A DNA stretch of 43,950 nt from Sphaerochaeta sp. Phil3 (GTDB taxonomy: Bacteria > Spirochaetota > Spirochaetia > Sphaerochaetales > Sphaerochaetaceae). The notes under the pieces are model-generated. The model was not told the origin of the DNA. It worked only from the letters and a program-made list of their open reading frames with translations, and ran no database searches. Of the stretch, positions 24,358-32,084 are shown in pieces (position 1 is the stretch's first letter; each line of letters opens with the position of its first letter). A program made the translations under genes and the position numbers. Location: positions 1 to 43,950 of the forward strand of contig MSGT01000011.1 of the NCBI GenBank assembly GCA_001940825.1. The letters are read 5' to 3'.

Positions 24358-24413
24358 TACCCAATTCCAAAGCAGGCCGGCAAAGAAACGGCTAAGCCTC
24401 CCGTTAAAACATA

Positions 24414-24441
24414 ATGTTCCCTTGCCTTTGCAGGGGAACAT
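24414..24441 (+). terminator. Hairpin after citF
   Basis: ATGTTCCC pairs with GGGGAACAT, and an inner TGC-CTTT-GCA extends the stem. The following GTTTATCC is only a weak T-tract, so this may be a Rho-independent terminator of low strength or an mRNA 3'-end stabiliser. Confidence 0.45.
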
Positions 24442-24460
24442 GTTTATCCATGAAGTGTGA

Positions 24461-24535
24461 CGTTGGTCAATGCAGCTCCAAGCCCGGGGCTTTGGACGGC
24501 GGATTGGATTACGAATCCGGATACATTGACCAATG
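24461..24535 (+). ncRNA. Candidate structured leader (three-way junction) of the ferritin mRNA
   Basis: An outer stem pairs CGTTGGTCAATG (24461-24472) with CATTGACCAATG (24524-24535), 12 bp with one G-U. Inside lie two hairpins: CCAAGCCC...GGGCTTTGG (24478-24495) and CGGATT...AATCCG (24500-24519). The closing strand ends 11 bases before the GGAGG ribosome site of the ferritin gene. It matches no riboswitch class I can recognise, so a cis-regulatory role is inference. Confidence 0.5.
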
Positions 24536-24557
24536 CCACGACAATTGGAGGCTAAAA

Positions 24558-25070
24558 ATGAACGACAACGTCTACAGACTCTTGAACGACCAGATAAACA
24601 TGGAGTTCTATTCCGCTTACCTGTATTTGGATTTTGCCAACTACTTCGCATTCGAAGGACTGGATGGTTTTGCAAACTGGTACAGGGTCCAGGCTCAGGA
24701 GGAACACGACCATGCCATGCTGTTCGTTCAATACCTTGAGAACAACGGCAAGAAGATAGAACTCAAATCCATTGGTAAGCCCGATTGGGCTCCAACAGAC
24801 CGCATGGAACCCCTTAAGAAGGCCCTTGAACATGAAATGCAGGTCACTGCATCAATCGACCGCATCTATACAGCAGCAGTCGAGGCGAAGGACTACAGGA
24901 CAATGCAGGTTCTGGACTGGTTCGTAAGGGAACAGGGCGAGGAGGAGAAGAACGCCAATGACATGATTACAAAGATGAAGCTCTATGGAGCCGATTCAAA
25001 GGCGCTGTACCTCCTGAACAACGAGCTCAAGGAACGAACATACTCCACCCCTTCCCTACAGCTGCTCTAA
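24558..25070 (+). CDS. ftn: Ferritin, non-haem (FtnA type)
   Basis: A 170-aa four-helix iron-storage protein. Ferroxidase ligands are seen as the Glu in INMEFYSAYLYL, the E-x-x-H in AQEEHDHA, the Glu in HEMQVTASIDRIY and the E/Q pair in VREQGEEEKNA. The start MNDNVYRLLNDQIN follows GGAGGCTAAAA. The frame is open well upstream, but that stretch forms the RNA leader and has no ferritin-like residues. It stores iron as ferric mineral in the cytoplasm, useful next to an operon with an oxygen-labile 4Fe-4S fumarase. A strong terminator follows. Confidence 0.93.
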   Translation: MNDNVYRLLNDQINMEFYSAYLYLDFANYFAFEGLDGFANWYRVQAQEEHDHAMLFVQYLENNGKKIELKSIGKPDWAPTDRMEPLKKALEHEMQVTASIDRIYTAAVEAKDYRTMQVLDWFVREQGEEEKNANDMITKMKLYGADSKALYLLNNELKERTYSTPSLQLL

Positions 25071-25240
25071 AGGCATCACAGTAAAGGCATCACTGCCCGC
25101 TAGGGCTTTAGATACATCTTTTCCAACCTTTTTCTATCCAAACCTTTCACCACCATGGGGTCGCTGCTGGTATGTAGCGGCCCCAACCTTTTTACGGCGC
25201 ATCACGGCGGATTAAGGCGTATCAAGGCGCATCATTAAAA
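25071..25240. repeat. Degenerate short direct repeats downstream of ferritin
   Basis: A unit like AAGGC(G)(C/T)ATCA recurs five times (AAGGCATCACAGT, AAGGCATCACTG, GGCGCATCACGG, AAGGCGTATCA, AAGGCGCATCATT). A second unit CCAA(A)CCTTT recurs three times in the same 170 bp. The spacing is irregular, unlike CRISPR. Confidence 0.45.
25157..25193 (+). terminator. Terminator after ferritin
   Basis: GGGGTCGCT...AGCGGCCCC forms a strong GC-rich stem, followed by AACCTTTTT. Confidence 0.8.
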
Positions 25241-25362
25241 AAGCCCTTTCAAGTGTGCCAGCGACATGGTAGAATGGTTTCCACAAGTGAAGACACAGGG
25301 ACATCGGTCTAAAGGAGTATTGTTCCAAGGATGTGTCCAAAAGTCGTTGAAAAGGAGATTTC

Positions 25363-26187
25363 ATGCAGGATTTGATGAAGAAGCTGGATGAGGCCAGCAA
25401 GTACATAGCAAAGCGCACGGGCGGTATGAAGATAGAGATTGGCCTGGTGTTGGGTTCCGGGCTTGGGGACATGGCGGACGAGATAAAGGATCCAATCAGA
25501 ATCGATTACAAGGACATCCCAAATTTCCCAGTGTCCACGGTTCCAGGCCATGCAGGTAGGCTTGTGATCGGCGAGCTTGAGGGACGCAATGTGCTTTGCA
25601 TGCAAGGACGTTTCCACTACTACGAAGGCTATGGAATGGATCAGGTGGTGTTCCCTGTCCAGGTCATGCACATGCTTGGAATAGAGACGCTTGTGCTCAC
25701 AAATGCCGCCGGTTGCGTGAACAAGGACTGGGAGCCTGGAAACCTCATGATAATAGGCGACCACATACGCCTCATTGCAGAGAATCCAATGCGTGGGCAC
25801 AACGAAGACTCGCTTGGCCTTAGGTTCTTTGATATGTCAAAGGCATACGATCCAAAGCTAAGAGCCATTGCGAAGGAAGAGGCTGAAAAACTTGGAATTC
25901 CTGTCAAGGAAGGGGTCTACATGTTCTTCGCAGGCCCTTCGTTCGAAACCCCAGCCGAGGTCAGGGCCGCTCGCATCCTTGGAGCCGATGCCGTTGGAAT
26001 GTCAACTGTGCCTGAGGCAATTGCCGCCGCCCATTGCGGCATGAAGACGTTTGGAATCAGCTGTATGACCAACATGGCTGCCGGCATACTCGACCAGCCA
26101 TTGAACCACGAAGAGGTCCTTGAAACAGGTCTTAGAGTGAAAGGCCAGTTCTCAGCTCTCATAAGGGCCATAGTAAGGGCCTTCTAG
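25363..26187 (+). CDS. punA: Purine nucleoside phosphorylase (trimeric, PNP family)
   Basis: This 274-aa enzyme splits inosine or guanosine with phosphate into base and ribose-1-phosphate for purine salvage. Landmarks are the phosphate-binding LVLGSGLGDMAD, VPGHAGRLVIGEL, CMQGRFHYYEGY, LTNAAGCVN, the base-binding GPSFETPAE and the ribose-binding GMSTVPEAIAAAH. Its length is typical of trimeric PNPs. A 292-bp spacer before it holds the ferritin terminator, repeats and presumably its promoter; AAGGAG precedes ATG 25363. Confidence 0.93.
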   Translation: MQDLMKKLDEASKYIAKRTGGMKIEIGLVLGSGLGDMADEIKDPIRIDYKDIPNFPVSTVPGHAGRLVIGELEGRNVLCMQGRFHYYEGYGMDQVVFPVQVMHMLGIETLVLTNAAGCVNKDWEPGNLMIIGDHIRLIAENPMRGHNEDSLGLRFFDMSKAYDPKLRAIAKEEAEKLGIPVKEGVYMFFAGPSFETPAEVRAARILGADAVGMSTVPEAIAAAHCGMKTFGISCMTNMAAGILDQPLNHEEVLETGLRVKGQFSALIRAIVRAF

Positions 26188-26208
26188 AAAAACGCTGCTT
26201 ATAACAGT

Positions 26209-26754
26209 CTAACAGCTCTGCTCCCTGAGCATTGCAGTGAGGGTCCGGTCCAGGTTGTCGGCAAAGGCCTTGGCACAGGACCCTTTCATTTTGCTTTGCT
26301 GCTCGGCAAAGACACCCATTTCACGAAGCTTTTGGTTGACAAGCCTGTTGCCAAGGCGTGCGTTTATGGTTTGGATCGTGTAGCTCTCACCCCTGTCGTC
26401 TATTGCATGTGCACCCTTCTCCAGCATACGAGATGCCAGGGGAATGTCATGTGTTATGCAAAGGGAATTGGGTTTGGAGTGCTCCACAATGTAGTTGTCT
26501 GCACTGTCGGCACCGTTTTCAACCACGACCATGCGGATTCTTGAACGGCATGCTCTTATTGCAGCTTTGTCAGTCTCCCCTGCTTCACGCAATGCCTGCC
26601 TTAGGCGGAATGTATCCTCCTGAATGAAAAGCTCTACATCTGGAAGCGTCCTGTCCGCGACGAAGAACGCTGGCAGGCCGGTTCTCACTGCAGCTCTAAG
26701 TATGATGTCCCTTAGATTCTTTGGAACAGAGTCCGCATCTATCCACAATTCCAT
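26209..26754 (-). CDS. YaiI/YqxD family protein (UPF0178, DUF188)
   Basis: The protein MELWIDADSVPKNLRDIIL... (181 aa) matches the YaiI/YqxD family. Features are the acidic WIDADSVP start, FFVADRTL, ENGADSADNYIVEHS, CITHDIPLASRML and TYTIQTINARLG. The fold is related to PIN/NYN nucleases, but the activity is not established. ATG 26754 is chosen because family members begin with the strand containing DADACP; longer in-frame starts (26778, 26805) lack a ribosome site too. It is convergent with punA. Confidence 0.85.
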   Translation of the reverse strand: MELWIDADSVPKNLRDIILRAAVRTGLPAFFVADRTLPDVELFIQEDTFRLRQALREAGETDKAAIRACRSRIRMVVVENGADSADNYIVEHSKPNSLCITHDIPLASRMLEKGAHAIDDRGESYTIQTINARLGNRLVNQKLREMGVFAEQQSKMKGSCAKAFADNLDRTLTAMLREQSC

Positions 26755-26851
26755 ACCGCTAGACACATCCTTGCACATGCAATCACTATAAAGCAAAACG
26801 GCCATTGTTTTGAAGACATAGCCATGACTTAGTTATGGCATTGCTTGGATA

Positions 26852-26881
26852 TTGAACAATGTGAGTACAAAAAAGTAAAAT
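26852..26881 (+). promoter_or_regulatory. Predicted promoter of PPi-PFK gene
   Basis: TTGAAC and TAAAAT separated by 18 bp, followed by GGAGGG and ATG 26928. A GCCAT...ATGGC palindrome (26821-26839) lies just upstream. Confidence 0.5.
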
Positions 26882-26927
26882 AAGGACATCAATTGAAATA
26901 ATATTGAAACACTATGGAGGGATGCAA

Positions 26928-28583
26928 ATGAAAATCTCCGCATTGCAAAAGGCAAGATATGAGTACAGTCCAAAGCTTCCAACCGTCCTCAGAGGCGAGA
27001 TTGGTACAGTAGTTCCAACATACGGACAGCCAACAAATGCAGCAAGCGACCAGGAGGCCCTAAAGGCTCTGTTTCCAAACACATACGGACTTCCAAAGGT
27101 GAGCTTTGGCAAGGGAACCAACAAGGACGTTGCAAAGAAGGTCAACGTTGGTGTGATTCTCTCAGGAGGACAGGCTCCTGGCGGACACAACGTGATATGC
27201 GGTCTCTATGATGCCCTAAAGAAGGCGAACCCTGAGAACCAGCTCTATGGTTTCCTTGGCGGTCCTAGCGGAATCCTTGAAGACAAATACATGGTCATGA
27301 CAGACGAGCTCATAGACCAGTACAGGAACACTGGTGGATTCGACATAATTGGATCTGGAAGGACGAAGCTTGAAACCAAGGAGCAGTTCGCTGTGTGCAC
27401 AAAGGTATGCCGTGAGCATTCCATCAATGCAATCGTGATCATTGGCGGTGACGACTCCAATACGAATGCAGCGGTCCTTGCAGAGTACTTCAGGGCCAAC
27501 AACGAACCTGTGTGCGTCGTAGGCTGTCCAAAGACCATAGACGGAGACCTCAAGAACGAGAGCATAGAGACCTCGTTTGGTTTCGATACCGCAACGAAGA
27601 CCTACTCCGAGCTCATTGGAAACATAGAGCGTGATGCGAACTCGGCCCGCAAGTACTGGCACTTCATCAGGCTCATGGGAAGAAGCGCAAGCCACATCGC
27701 CCTTGAGTGCGCAATGCAGACACAGCCAAACATCTGTCTCGTAGGCGAAGAGGTTGAAGCCAAGAACCAGTCCGTAGAGGACATCACCAACTACATTGCA
27801 GACATCGTGGCAAAGCGTGCGGAAAAAGGCCTCAACTTTGGCGTTTGCCTTGTACCTGAAGGACTTATAGAGTTCATTCCATCCCTTAAGGTCCTCATTG
27901 CAGAGATAAACGACCTCCTTGCAAAGACAGAAGCACAGTTCAATGCACTTGAGACTTCAGCCGACAAGATCTCGTTCGTGGAGCAAAGGCTTTCAACTTC
28001 CTCCAAGAGCGTATTCGACAGCCTTCCAGTTGAGATCAAGGCCCAGCTTCTTGCGGACAGAGACCCACACGGAAACGTCCAGGTCAGCAAGATAGAGACT
28101 GAGAAGCTCCTAATCCAGACTGTTGGCGCACGCCTTGCCCAGATGAAGAAGGAAGGCAAGTACAACGGCAAGTTCAATTCCCAGAACCATTTCTTTGGCT
28201 ACGAAGGACGCTGTGCCTTCCCATCCAACTTTGATTCCGATTACTGCTACAGCCTTGGCTACAACGCTTTCTTCCTTGTGAATGCAAACCTCACGGGCTA
28301 CCTCTCAAGCGTGACGAACCTTGAGAAGCCAGCCGATCAGTGGCAGGCAGGTGGAATCCCAATCACGATGATGATGAACATGGAGCAGCGCCACGGCGAG
28401 AAGAAGCCTGTCATCAAGAAGGCCCTCGTCGAGCTTGACGGAAAGCCATTCAAGTACTTCGAATCCAACCGCGAACAGTGGGCTTTGGAGACTTGCTTCA
28501 CCTTCCCTGGTGCAATCCAGTACTTTGGTCCAGGCGAAGTCTGCGACCAGACGACAATGACATTGGCACTTGAGAAAAACTAA
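26928..28583 (+). CDS. pfp: Pyrophosphate-dependent phosphofructokinase, long form
   Basis: The 551-aa enzyme uses pyrophosphate to phosphorylate fructose 6-phosphate reversibly. The active-site segments are [26 protein letters not shown], the GGDDS signature (Asp replacing the Gly of ATP enzymes) and [10 protein letters not shown] (Lys typical of PPi use). [19 protein letters not shown] and [21 protein letters not shown] follow. The length and insertions fit the long type found in spirochaetes and plants. ATG 26928 follows GGAGG by 7 bp. A terminator follows. Confidence 0.93.
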   Translation: MKISALQKARYEYSPKLPTVLRGEIGTVVPTYGQPTNAASDQEALKALFPNTYGLPKVSFGKGTNKDVAKKVNVGVILSGGQAPGGHNVICGLYDALKKANPENQLYGFLGGPSGILEDKYMVMTDELIDQYRNTGGFDIIGSGRTKLETKEQFAVCTKVCREHSINAIVIIGGDDSNTNAAVLAEYFRANNEPVCVVGCPKTIDGDLKNESIETSFGFDTATKTYSELIGNIERDANSARKYWHFIRLMGRSASHIALECAMQTQPNICLVGEEVEAKNQSVEDITNYIADIVAKRAEKGLNFGVCLVPEGLIEFIPSLKVLIAEINDLLAKTEAQFNALETSADKISFVEQRLSTSSKSVFDSLPVEIKAQLLADRDPHGNVQVSKIETEKLLIQTVGARLAQMKKEGKYNGKFNSQNHFFGYEGRCAFPSNFDSDYCYSLGYNAFFLVNANLTGYLSSVTNLEKPADQWQAGGIPITMMMNMEQRHGEKKPVIKKALVELDGKPFKYFESNREQWALETCFTFPGAIQYFGPGEVCDQTTMTLALEKN

Positions 28584-28626
28584 GACCGATACCTTTGTGG
28601 TCTCGTTTTAGAAAGAACAGCTAAAG

Positions 28627-28664
28627 AAAGGCTGCGTTTGTGATGTTTCACACCGCAGCCTTTT
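28627..28664 (+). terminator. Terminator after PPi-PFK
   Basis: AAAGGCTGCG pairs with CGCAGCCTTTT, with an inner GTGATGTTTCAC hairpin and a TTTTCTTTG tail. Confidence 0.8.
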
Positions 28665-28782
28665 CTTTGTTATCACATACCATGTTTTATCGTTTGCTGT
28701 AACACTTCTCTTACAGCATCTGCGATTTTTGGACTTTGTGATAACACCATTGGCAAATGTCACTAAAAAAAGGGATTTGATA

Positions 28783-28810
28783 GAAAAAGTGACAGTCTTG
28801 TCACTTTTTC
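28783..28810 (-). terminator. Terminator after the decarboxylase gene
   Basis: GAAAAAGTGACA and TGTCACTTTTTC are perfect 12-bp arms around a 4-nt loop, with a T-run on both strands. It lies about 60 bp past the stop codon of the minus-strand decarboxylase gene. Confidence 0.7.
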
Positions 28811-28872
28811 ACAAGAAATCGCATTTTAGGACAATACAATATTAGACCGCAATGAGAGCAAGAGCACCAAGG

Positions 28873-30042
28873 CTATTTGAAGACGTATGTCTTTATTGGT
28901 GGGAATCCATTGAAGTTCACGCTGGCATAGCTTCCAGTATATGCCCCTGCAGCAAGGAAATACACTCTATCCCCAGCCTTGAGGTCCACAGGCATTGGAT
29001 ACTTCTGCTTTTCATACATGATGTCCATGCTGTCGCAGGTAGGACCTGCAAGGACCACTGGAGAAGTCTCATGTGTACAGTCCATATCGCATGAACACAC
29101 GCTGCTGTATCGTATGCTCTCGTCTATGGTCTCTATCATGCCGTTGAACTTGCCGGTATCAAGGAACACCCAACGATAGTCCTCGTCCCCTCCTTTGCGT
29201 GCAACTTCAACGACGGTTGAAGCAAGAACACCGCTGTCTGCAACAAGGCTGCGCCCAGGCTCCATGACGAATCGGGGGCGAGTCGAGGCATTGGGGAAAT
29301 GCTTTTTAATATAGCCTCTTATGATTGCAGCATACTCTTCAAGGGCCATTGTCTCGTAGACGTATCTTGCAGGAAGGCCTCCTCCCATATCAATCAAACT
29401 AAGCCTGCAGGGGGACTTCTCAAAGATATCGGCACACATGCCAAGAGCAACGTCCCAGACGGTGACGTCACGCTGCTGTGACCCTACGTGGAATGACAGT
29501 CCAATTGGATTGAGGCCGTTCTCTTTGGCAAGAGCAATGAGGTGGAGCACCATGTCGCTGTGGCAGCCGAACTTGCGGGAAAGGGGCCAGTCTGCGCTGT
29601 CGCTTGCAGGAAGAAGGACCCTGAAGTATACGTTGGCCCCTTGTGCCACGCGTGCTATCTTGAGGACGTCGTTCTCGCAGTCGCTGGCAAAGGTCGTGAC
29701 GCCTTTGGACCAGAAATACTCTACATCCTCCTCCTTCTTTATTGGGTTGCCGTAGAATATCTTTGAAGGGTCTACGCCAAGGGCCAGGACCTGGTCAAGT
29801 TCGTAGCGGCTTGCAATGTCGAAATGAGATCCCATTTCATTGAGCATTGTAGCTATCTCGTTGAGAGGACAGGCTTTGAGCGCAAAGTATATGTCTGCAT
29901 AGTCGCAGGCTTTGGACATCCTTTCGTAGTATGAACGAACAAGTTCAAGGTCAACTATGACGTGGGGTGTCGGTAGGGTCTTGGAATACTCCACTATCTT
30001 TCCAAAGTTGGCGCGGCTGGCCAATGGGTTCTCGCAAGGCAT
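28873..30042 (-). CDS. Ornithine/lysine-type PLP decarboxylase (alanine-racemase fold)
   Basis: ATG 30042 follows AGGAGGAGAGC; the frame is open further but without family residues. The 389-aa enzyme has the PLP lysine in YFALKACP (K56), DIASRYELDQVL, FHVGSQQ, the phosphate loop IDMGGGLPA, MEPGRSLVADSG, and the catalytic cysteine in AGPTCDSMDIMYE. This is the eukaryotic-type (fold III) ornithine decarboxylase group, which makes putrescine; lysine or diaminopimelate activity is less likely given P-T-C-D-S. It is divergent from the LUD gene. Confidence 0.85.
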   Translation of the reverse strand: MPCENPLASRANFGKIVEYSKTLPTPHVIVDLELVRSYYERMSKACDYADIYFALKACPLNEIATMLNEMGSHFDIASRYELDQVLALGVDPSKIFYGNPIKKEEDVEYFWSKGVTTFASDCENDVLKIARVAQGANVYFRVLLPASDSADWPLSRKFGCHSDMVLHLIALAKENGLNPIGLSFHVGSQQRDVTVWDVALGMCADIFEKSPCRLSLIDMGGGLPARYVYETMALEEYAAIIRGYIKKHFPNASTRPRFVMEPGRSLVADSGVLASTVVEVARKGGDEDYRWVFLDTGKFNGMIETIDESIRYSSVCSCDMDCTHETSPVVLAGPTCDSMDIMYEKQKYPMPVDLKAGDRVYFLAAGAYTGSYASVNFNGFPPIKTYVFK

Positions 30043-30163
30043 GCTCTCCTCCTGTACACAGGACATTATAGCCAAAAAGATATGCAACTCAACATAAAAG
30101 ATGATAAAATCAGCTTTAAGCGGTCGTGTAATTTGAAACAAACTGACAGCCAATGGAGTGAAT

Positions 30164-30841
30164 ATGGAACCCAATCTTGGTAAAATAGTTAATATGAGGA
30201 TTTCAAGGACGATAGAGAACCTTGGAAAGAACGGAATCAAAGGAGTCTACGTCCCTACTGGAAAAGAAGCTCTTGCACTGCTTGAGACGCTGCTGGTTCC
30301 TGGAGAGACCATTGGAGTTGGAGGGTCCGTGACTTTGGACCAGATTGGGGCATTGGAGCTCATTCGCAATCCAAAGTACAGGTTCATTGACCGCTATGAA
30401 AAAGGCCTTGATGCAGAGGCCCTGCATATAAGACGCCAGCAATGCGTAATGACGGACACCTTCGTTACAGGAACCAACACCATAACGGAGGAAGGTGCCC
30501 TCTACAACATTGACGGCACGGGAAACAGGCTATGCGCCCTTGTGTTTGGGCCCAAACGTGTAATAGTGATTGCAGGTTACAACAAGATAGTCCCAACCAT
30601 GGAGAACGCCATGCTTAGGATAAAGAACGTATGCGCCCCGGCAAATGCAATAAGGCTTGGTATGGATACATACTGCGCAAAGCATGGACACTGCATATCA
30701 AGGGACCTGAACGGTCGCAACATGATGTTCCCTCCTGCAGGGTCCTGTACCTCCAGGCTGTGCCAAAATGCAGTAATCACCGGCCGACAACCGGAAGGCC
30801 GCATGATTGTGGTGATCGTTGGAGAGGAGCTGGGGTATTAA
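30164..30841 (+). CDS. LUD-domain protein (DUF162/LutC-like)
   Basis: A 225-aa protein (MEPNLGKIVNMRISRTIENL...) with the LUD fold: GETIGVGGSVTLDQIGALE, then FVTGTNTITEEGALYNIDGTGNR, then GPKRVIVIAGYNKIV. The C-terminal part has several cysteines (NVCAPAN, YCAKHGHC, GSCTSRLC), which might bind metal. LUD proteins related to LutC take part in lactate oxidation, but no lutA or lutB is adjacent, so the function stays open. GGAG precedes ATG 30164 by 5 bp; a GTG two codons earlier is possible. A terminator follows. Confidence 0.8.
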   Translation: MEPNLGKIVNMRISRTIENLGKNGIKGVYVPTGKEALALLETLLVPGETIGVGGSVTLDQIGALELIRNPKYRFIDRYEKGLDAEALHIRRQQCVMTDTFVTGTNTITEEGALYNIDGTGNRLCALVFGPKRVIVIAGYNKIVPTMENAMLRIKNVCAPANAIRLGMDTYCAKHGHCISRDLNGRNMMFPPAGSCTSRLCQNAVITGRQPEGRMIVVIVGEELGY

Positions 30842-30858
30842 AATGTGGAATTAAAACA

Positions 30859-30882
30859 GAAGGCTGCGAAACCGCAGCCTTC
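30859..30882 (+). terminator. Terminator after LUD gene
   Basis: GAAGGCTGCG-AAAC-CGCAGCCTTC, a perfect 10-bp stem, with ACTTTTG a few bases on. The stem repeats the GGCTGCG/CGCAGCC arms of the PPi-PFK terminator. It could also serve the convergent groES transcript. Confidence 0.7.
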
Positions 30883-30911
30883 GAACACTTTTGAAAGTCC
30901 CTTTATGAAAC

Positions 30912-31172
30912 TTATGCAATCACAGCAAGGACATCCTTGATGTCAAGGATGAGATACTCGTCGCCGTCTATCTTGACGCTTGTACCGCTGTACTTGTCAT
31001 GGAGGATCTTCTCCCCTACCTTGACTGTCTTGACATCATCGCCAACAGCCTCGACTACTGCAATCTGGGTCTTCTCCTGTGATGTCTGAGGAATGAAGAT
31101 ACCACCAGCGGTCTTCTCCTCTACCTTCTCCATCTTAACCAGAACTCTTTCACCAAGTGGTCTTACCTTCAT
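30912..31172 (-). CDS. groES: Co-chaperonin GroES
   Basis: The 86-aa ring cap of the GroEL chaperonin: MKVRPLGERVLVKMEKVEEK, the mobile loop TAGGIFIPQTSQEKTQIA, VGEKILHDKYSGTSVKIDG and EYLILDIKDVLAVIA. ATG 31172 follows AAGGAG by 8 bp; the GTG three codons before is not needed. No groEL lies beside it: the downstream neighbour is a convergent LUD gene. GroES is thus monocistronic here. Confidence 0.95.
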   Translation of the reverse strand: MKVRPLGERVLVKMEKVEEKTAGGIFIPQTSQEKTQIAVVEAVGDDVKTVKVGEKILHDKYSGTSVKIDGDEYLILDIKDVLAVIA

Positions 31173-31248
31173 ATAATGCACTCCTTGTTATTCATAGTCG
31201 GCCGCGCCGCATTTCTGGAAATCCAAAAGCTGTACGCGAACACCACCA

Positions 31249-31277
31249 ATAATAATCAAAAAAAAGCGAACTGGCAA
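31249..31277 (-). promoter_or_regulatory. Predicted groES promoter
   Basis: On the minus strand TTGCCA (31277-31272) and TATTAT (31254-31249) are spaced 17 bp apart. No CIRCE heat-shock inverted repeat is present around it. Confidence 0.6.
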
Positions 31278-31327
31278 CTTCAATAGCGATACTTCAATTG
31301 CAATTTATGGCAGCAATCTATAGACAT

Positions 31328-32053
31328 TCACAGAACAGTTGCAAAAGCCTTTATGAAGTCCTTGTTGTAGTTGAGAAGAAAATCCAGTTCCTGAGAGACG
31401 TGTCTGTCCTTTGTTGCACGCTTGAACCGGTATGGATTTGAGTCGAACAAACCCAAAATACGAGGAAGTTCTCCAACCGGAATTGGATATTCAAGCCTTG
31501 TTGCAGCATAGTACAGGTCTACGAACGCCTTTTCGATGAATGCAAATCCACCTTTCTGGAGCGTGAAATCATTGGATCCAAGTATGACGTACTGGATTCT
31601 TCTCTTGAGGTTCTCGTCCGTCAGCATTGAGATGTCGCTTTCAGTCAAGGCAAGGTCCAGATGGCGCATGACCTCCATTTGGACATCCTTCACATCATGG
31701 GTCCTGCAGCAGAAAAGCACAGGATAGCCGCTTGCAACCTCAAGACCAAGGCCGTTCATGCAGTCAAGGCCCGTCATGTAGAAATCGAAACCGCTTTTGT
31801 CCATGAAATCGTATAGGAGACAGCTTTTCATAGGTATATGCGAAAGACGCTCCTCAACCTCTGGAATCGACTGCGACAAGGAATAGCTTCCATGGGAGGT
31901 ACGCACGACCAAACCCTCTCCAAGGCAATTGTGGAGATGCCAGGAAACGGTCTTTGGGTTCATGTCGCAGAAGAAGGAGTATATCTCCTGGGTGGACATG
32001 CTTCCCTTCTCCCTAAGAGCACCTAGAAGACGTCTCTGAAATTCCTTGGCCAT
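31328..32053 (-). CDS. Winged-helix protein, possibly AbiEi/DUF6577-like
   Basis: The N-terminal 65 residues form a winged helix (LLGALREKGSMSTQEIYSFF, then NPKTVSWHLHNCLGEGLVVR and SHGSYSLS). The remaining 175 residues are a mixed alpha/beta domain with YPVLFCCRTHDVKDVQMEV and GGFAFIEKAFVDLYYAATR. The arrangement recalls AbiEi-type antitoxin/regulator proteins with a nucleotidyltransferase-like partner, but no partner gene is adjacent. It ends the minus-strand operon behind dinG, 31 bp later, with an AGGAG site. The assignment is tentative. Confidence 0.6.
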   Translation of the reverse strand: MAKEFQRRLLGALREKGSMSTQEIYSFFCDMNPKTVSWHLHNCLGEGLVVRTSHGSYSLSQSIPEVEERLSHIPMKSCLLYDFMDKSGFDFYMTGLDCMNGLGLEVASGYPVLFCCRTHDVKDVQMEVMRHLDLALTESDISMLTDENLKRRIQYVILGSNDFTLQKGGFAFIEKAFVDLYYAATRLEYPIPVGELPRILGLFDSNPYRFKRATKDRHVSQELDFLLNYNKDFIKAFATVL

Positions 32054-32084
32054 CAGACTCCTCCAAAATCACATCCAACACCAA

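Noticed and set aside
24414-24557. N-terminal extension of ferritin (48 extra codons)
   Set aside because: The frame is open, but the residues are unlike ferritin and the DNA forms stems. ATG 24558 has GGAGG and gives the normal family length.
25071-25240. CRISPR array
   Set aside because: Repeats are short, degenerate and unevenly spaced, with no spacers of constant length and no cas genes.
31182-31327. CIRCE heat-shock operator before groES
   Set aside because: No TTAGCACTC/GAGTGCTAA inverted repeat is present.
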